A stretch of 45,779 nt of DNA from an uncultured Peptococcaceae bacterium (GTDB lineage: Bacteria; Bacillota; Dehalobacteriia; UBA4068; UBA4997), in the NCBI GenBank assembly GCA_947625705.1, contig CANQPG010000008.1, positions 1 to 45,779 of the forward strand, given 5' to 3'. Below the pieces are notes generated by a model, which ran no database searches, had not been told where the DNA came from, and worked only from the letters and a program-made list of their open reading frames with translations. Positions 42,850 to 45,779 of the stretch are shown here, piece after piece. Positions within the stretch are counted from its first letter, which is position 1; every line of letters begins with the position of its first letter. The translations under genes and the position numbers were made by a program.

Positions 42850-42893
42850 CAGGACGCCGTCAAGCGAACAAGCACGCCAAACCGCCCCATTCA

Positions 42894-43078
42894 GCGGGTA
42901 TTGCTAATACTTTCCGCGAAATTTAGTGCAGCGAAGCGGAACTCATGTAGCGAAAAGTTTTATCAATGGCCGGCTTGTGAAGTGTTTTTGTCTCCAGCGG
43001 GCTCGGATAATACTTTTCCACTGATTTAGCGAAGCGAAGCGGAGGTCATGAAGTGGAAAAGTATTATCGGAGCCCCGC
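42894..43078. repeat. Palindromic element pair H (H1, H2)
   Basis: H1 (42894-42975) has arms GCGGGTATTGCTAATACTTT and AAAGTTTTATCAATGGCCGG; H2 (42997-43078) has arms GCGGGCTCGGATAATACTTTT and AAAAGTATTATCGGAGCCCC. Both have the reverse long core. The gap 42775-43158 otherwise holds only the UbiA promoter and the sigma gene's ribosome site. Confidence 0.85.
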
Positions 43079-43158
43079 AAAAAACAAAAAAATTTTTGAT
43101 TTTGTTGTTGCATTTCGGCCATTGCCAAGGTATTAAAGGGTAGAAAGGAGGAAAAAGC

Positions 43159-43671
43159 ATGGTTATCACAGCGTTTGGCGAGCCTGCGGACGACATGACC
43201 CAGCAGGAGCTGGAGCAGCTGATCGCCCGCAACGCCGACATGGTGTATAAGCTGGCCTACGCCAAATGCGGCAGCCGCGAGGACGCGGAGGATATCTTCC
43301 AGCAGGTGTTCCTGCGGTTTATCAGCCGCCGCCCCCGGTTTGAAAGCCCCCAGCACGAGCGCGCCTGGTTTTTGAAAGTGACGGCCAACTGCAGCAAAAG
43401 CTTCCGCGCCGCCGCCCGGCGCCTGGCTGCTCTGCCGCTTTCGGAAAACGCCGCCGCCCCACCCGAGCCGGAAAGTGCGATCGCCGAGGCGCTTTCAATG
43501 CTGCCGCCGCAGGATCGCGTGCTGATCCACCTTTTTTACTACGAGGGCTTGACAAGCGCCGAGATCGCCGAGCTTTTATCCCGGCGCGACAGTACGGTGC
43601 GTATGCAGCTGACCCGCGCCCGACGCAAGCTGAAAGATATTTTGAAAGGAGATGAAGACGATGAATTTTAA
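43159..43671 (+). CDS. ECF-type RNA polymerase sigma factor
   Basis: A 170-residue sigma factor with region 2 (MVYKLAYAKCGSREDAEDIFQQVFLRFI-type, residues about 29-56) and region 4 (LIHLFYYEGLTSAEIAELLS, then STVRMQLTRARRKLKD). Regions 1 and 3 are absent, as in extracytoplasmic-function sigmas. AAAGGAGG lies eight bases before the ATG. Its stop overlaps the downstream gene's ribosome site, so it is coupled to the likely anti-sigma factor. What envelope stress it answers to is not known. Confidence 0.88.
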   Translation: MVITAFGEPADDMTQQELEQLIARNADMVYKLAYAKCGSREDAEDIFQQVFLRFISRRPRFESPQHERAWFLKVTANCSKSFRAAARRLAALPLSENAAAPPEPESAIAEALSMLPPQDRVLIHLFYYEGLTSAEIAELLSRRDSTVRMQLTRARRKLKDILKGDEDDEF

Positions 43672-44539
43672 GGAGAAATACCGCGCCGAAATGCAGCATA
43701 TCCGCCCGGACGCGCAGCTGATCGCCGCCACCGGGCAGAAGCTGGCCGCCAAAAAGCAGAATGCCGCCAAAAATAAGCGGCTGAAAAACTCGGCGCTGGT
43801 GCTGGCCTGCCTGACGCTGGCGCTTTCACTGCCGTTTTTGAACCAAACGCAGACCGAACCGGAACCGGCGCGTCCCCAACGGCAGACGGACGCCCCCGCC
43901 CTGCTTTTTGCGCCCGCCGACGGCGGCGAAAATATATCCTACGGCCAAAATGCCCTGCCGACGCTTGCCGGCCGCAGCGCGGACTGCGCCCCCAAACAGG
44001 CGGAAACCGTCATTAAGCTGACGGCGGAGGAGGTGGCCAACATGATCGCCTGCGCCGCGTATCTGCCGCCCACCCTCCCGGAGGATATGCAGCTGGAGAC
44101 CGCCACCCTGCACCTGGCCGGGGGCGTGCCCGATACCGCTGCTCTGAATGATACCGGCGCCATCACAGGAACTCTGCTGCTTAATTATACCGACGGCGCG
44201 TATAACTATCTGACGCTCAGGATCTCGCCGTATACGGCGGCGGACGAGCCGCGTCTGGCCGAGGCTGACCGGCCGGAAACGTGGGATCAGTCGCTTTATG
44301 CCCTGCCGTATGCCGAGACGATACCGGAGGATATGTGGCAGCAGGTGACCGACCCGATCTTCCCGGCGGCGGACTTCACCGCGGACATTTTGCAGCGGCT
44401 GGCCGGCGAGAGCGATCAAAACGCCAAATACGTGCGCTTCGGCCTTAAGGCGGGCGACACGCTGCTGGAATACACCGCGCACACACCGGATATTAACGGC
44501 GTTTGGCAGGCCATAAGCGAGACCCCCGGCCTGCAATAA
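43661..44539 (+). CDS. Probable membrane anti-sigma factor
   Basis: A 292-residue protein with a short cytosolic N-terminus (MNFKEKYRAEMQHIRPD, rich in charged residues), one membrane helix at about 44-60 (ALVLACLTLALSLPFL) and a large outside domain. The topology and translational coupling with the ECF sigma gene (11-base overlap) point to an anti-sigma factor. No zinc-anti-sigma HxxxCxxC motif is present. ATG 43661 is chosen because GAAAGGAG is nine bases upstream; the ATG at 43652 is too close. The outer domain is not recognised. Confidence 0.7.
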   Translation: MNFKEKYRAEMQHIRPDAQLIAATGQKLAAKKQNAAKNKRLKNSALVLACLTLALSLPFLNQTQTEPEPARPQRQTDAPALLFAPADGGENISYGQNALPTLAGRSADCAPKQAETVIKLTAEEVANMIACAAYLPPTLPEDMQLETATLHLAGGVPDTAALNDTGAITGTLLLNYTDGAYNYLTLRISPYTAADEPRLAEADRPETWDQSLYALPYAETIPEDMWQQVTDPIFPAADFTADILQRLAGESDQNAKYVRFGLKAGDTLLEYTAHTPDINGVWQAISETPGLQ

Positions 44540-44548
44540 ACCACCCCG

Positions 44549-44576
44549 ATATCCGGCATTGTGGTAGGCCGGATAT
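44549..44576 (+). terminator. Hairpin after the anti-sigma gene
   Basis: Stem ATATCCGGC/GCCGGATAT with a 10-base loop lies about 10 bases after the stop. The T tract is weak (AAAAAATTT follows), so termination may be partial. Confidence 0.5.
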
Positions 44577-44670
44577 TACGGAGAAAAAATTTCCAACTAA
44601 GCGCAGTCAAGGGCAAAATCACCGCCTTTAACTGCGCTTTAGCCATATTTGGGCAGGTGACAGGCAGGAC

Positions 44671-44699
44671 TTGATTTTTCCACATTTTTGTGCTATAAT
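44671..44699 (+). promoter_or_regulatory. Promoter of the G5/M23 peptidase gene
   Basis: TTGATT (44671-44676) and TATAAT (44694-44699) with a 17-base spacer. The leader to the ATG at 44834 is about 130 bases and shows no recognised structure. Confidence 0.75.
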
Positions 44700-44833
44700 A
44701 ATGTTCGTGCAAGCAGTATTTCGGCGTTTTCTGTGGTCAAAATGTGGATAAATTGTCGATTACTTGCCAAATTTGTCAACAACGGCGGGGCGTATAAATG
44801 CGGCCGCCAATTATAAAGGAGTCAGTCACTTTA

Positions 44834-45779
44834 TGAGTATAACTAAATCACCGAAGCAGCTTATGTTGCTGGTTTGCGGCGGTCTGCTGCTGGCGGCGCT
44901 GGTTATGGCGCTGATGTGCGGGCTGGACGGCAACCCGGCGGCGATCCTGGTAGACGGCAAGCAGGTGGCCGCCGTGCAGGGCGAAACGCAGGCCGACGCC
45001 GTGCTGGAAAAATACTTGCAGGAGCAGGCCAATACCGTCGGCAACGAAGTTTTCTTTAAGGAAGATGTGACGGTTTCCACCGAGGTCACCCCCGGCACCA
45101 AAACCGTGTCGCGCAGCGAGGCCGCCCAACTGCTGGCCGACGCAACGCATTTGATGACCCACGGCGCGGCGATCGATGTGGACGGCCAGCCGGTCGTTTA
45201 TCTGGCCACGGCGGAGGAAGCCGCCAACGCGCTGGAATATCTGAAAAAATCCTATCTGCCGGACGATTCAACAATGACTGTCTTGGACGCCAAATTTGCC
45301 GAAGAAGTTATTGTTGAGCCTACCGAAGTACAGGTTGCGGATATCAAGGATCTGAACGAGGCGAAGCTCTTTTTGAAGGGCGAAGGTCAAACTGCCGCCC
45401 CCGTTAACGTGGTGGTGGTGCTGGAAAAGACCAAAACCGAGGAAGTTCCGTTCGAGACCGTTTACGAGACCGATACCAAGCTGCGCTATGGCCAGACCGA
45501 GACCAAGCAGGCCGGCAGCAACGGTTCGCGCGAGGTCACCATTCAGATGGTGCAGACCAACGGCGTGGAAACCGCCCGCCAGGAGATCAGCTCTAACACG
45601 CTGGTGGAAGCGGTGGACGAGATCGTTTTGCAGGGCGGCGTGGTGAAGACCGCAGCCCGTTCTTCCACGTATATCACCGACGCGGGCATGATCTGGCCGA
45701 CCACGGCCACCCGTATCAGCTCCTACTACGGCACGCGCGGCGGCGGCCATACCGGCCTGGATATCGACGGCGAATACGG
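44834..45779 (+). CDS. G5-domain M23 peptidase, C-terminus beyond the window
   Basis: Envelope murein endopeptidase. The first 315 residues are present. A membrane helix or uncleaved signal lies at about 9-28 (LMLLVCGGLLLAALVMALM), then a linker region with EAAQLL and EAANALEYL helices, a G5 domain at about 196-270 (VPFETVYETDTKLRYGQT), and the start of an M23 zinc metallopeptidase domain (RISSYYGTRGGGHTGLDIDG), whose first His and Asp ligands (GHTGLDI) are visible. The remaining HxH motif is past the edge. AAAGGAG precedes the ATG. It has its own promoter, separate from the sigma/anti-sigma pair. Confidence 0.9.

Noticed and set aside
5442-43078. CRISPR array or repeat-derived small genes (recurring MAGIDKTF-type reading frames)
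   Set aside because: The repeats are dispersed in pairs without unique spacers of constant length, and the recurring peptide is simply a translation of the palindromic element with no ribosome site.

Overview
This is a GC-rich bacterial chromosome segment, almost certainly from an anaerobic-type member of the Firmicutes/Bacillota. The evidence is gene order: reading the minus strand from about 31 kb down, tmk, holB, ricT, yabA, a trmN6-type methyltransferase, rsmI, metG, tatD and a yabE-type G5/3D protein follow the same order as the tmk-yabE region of Bacillus subtilis, and dgt-dnaG-rpoD is another arrangement common in this phylum. Class (Clostridia or Negativicutes) cannot be settled from the window. 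No rRNA, CRISPR array, prophage or insertion sequence was seen.

Layout. 1-3.8 kb: minus-strand dgt, dnaG and the 5' end of rpoD; the first 33 bases fold back on bases 45-77 and look like an assembly artefact. 3.4-5.4 kb: a two-HTH DNA-binding protein divergent from an HD hydrolase, then an RlmA-type rRNA methyltransferase. 5.7-7.9 kb: glmS and thioredoxin. 8.1-15.1 kb: plus-strand thioesterase, secA, prfB, split transketolase and a GyrI-like protein. 15.06-15.35 kb: a compact convergent toxin/antisense-RNA module. 15.4-31.9 kb: minus-strand asnB, a degenerate HD-GYP protein, the tmk-yabE cluster, and a lysA-decarboxylase pair; a small autoregulated membrane-protein/XRE pair sits at 27.4-27.9 kb. 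31-33.6 kb: ogt, YbaK, nitroreductase and an AT-rich foreign ATPase. 33.7-41 kb: pyrG-guaA, tadA, two tRNAs, a divergent cis-prenyltransferase, a small RHH repressor pair, thiC. 40.8-42.8 kb: a UbiA prenyltransferase and radical SAM pair. 43.2-45.8 kb: an ECF sigma factor with its likely membrane anti-sigma factor, then a G5/M23 peptidase running off the end.

How genes work together. Replication and repair genes (dnaG, holB, yabA, tmk, dgt), translation quality (metG, prfB, tadA, tRNAs, rsmI), envelope growth (glmS, yabE-type, M23, lysA) and nucleotide synthesis (pyrG, guaA) make up a normal core region. Accessory material is confined to small islands.

Three observations stand out. First, prfB has lost the usual +1 frameshift site but carries an in-frame UGA three codons further on, with coding continuing in the same frame. 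Second, at least 15 related 65-85 bp palindromic elements occupy eight intergenic regions, mostly in pairs, with compensating changes in their arms. Third, a 26-27 residue membrane peptide gene faces a perfect-consensus promoter for a convergent antisense RNA.
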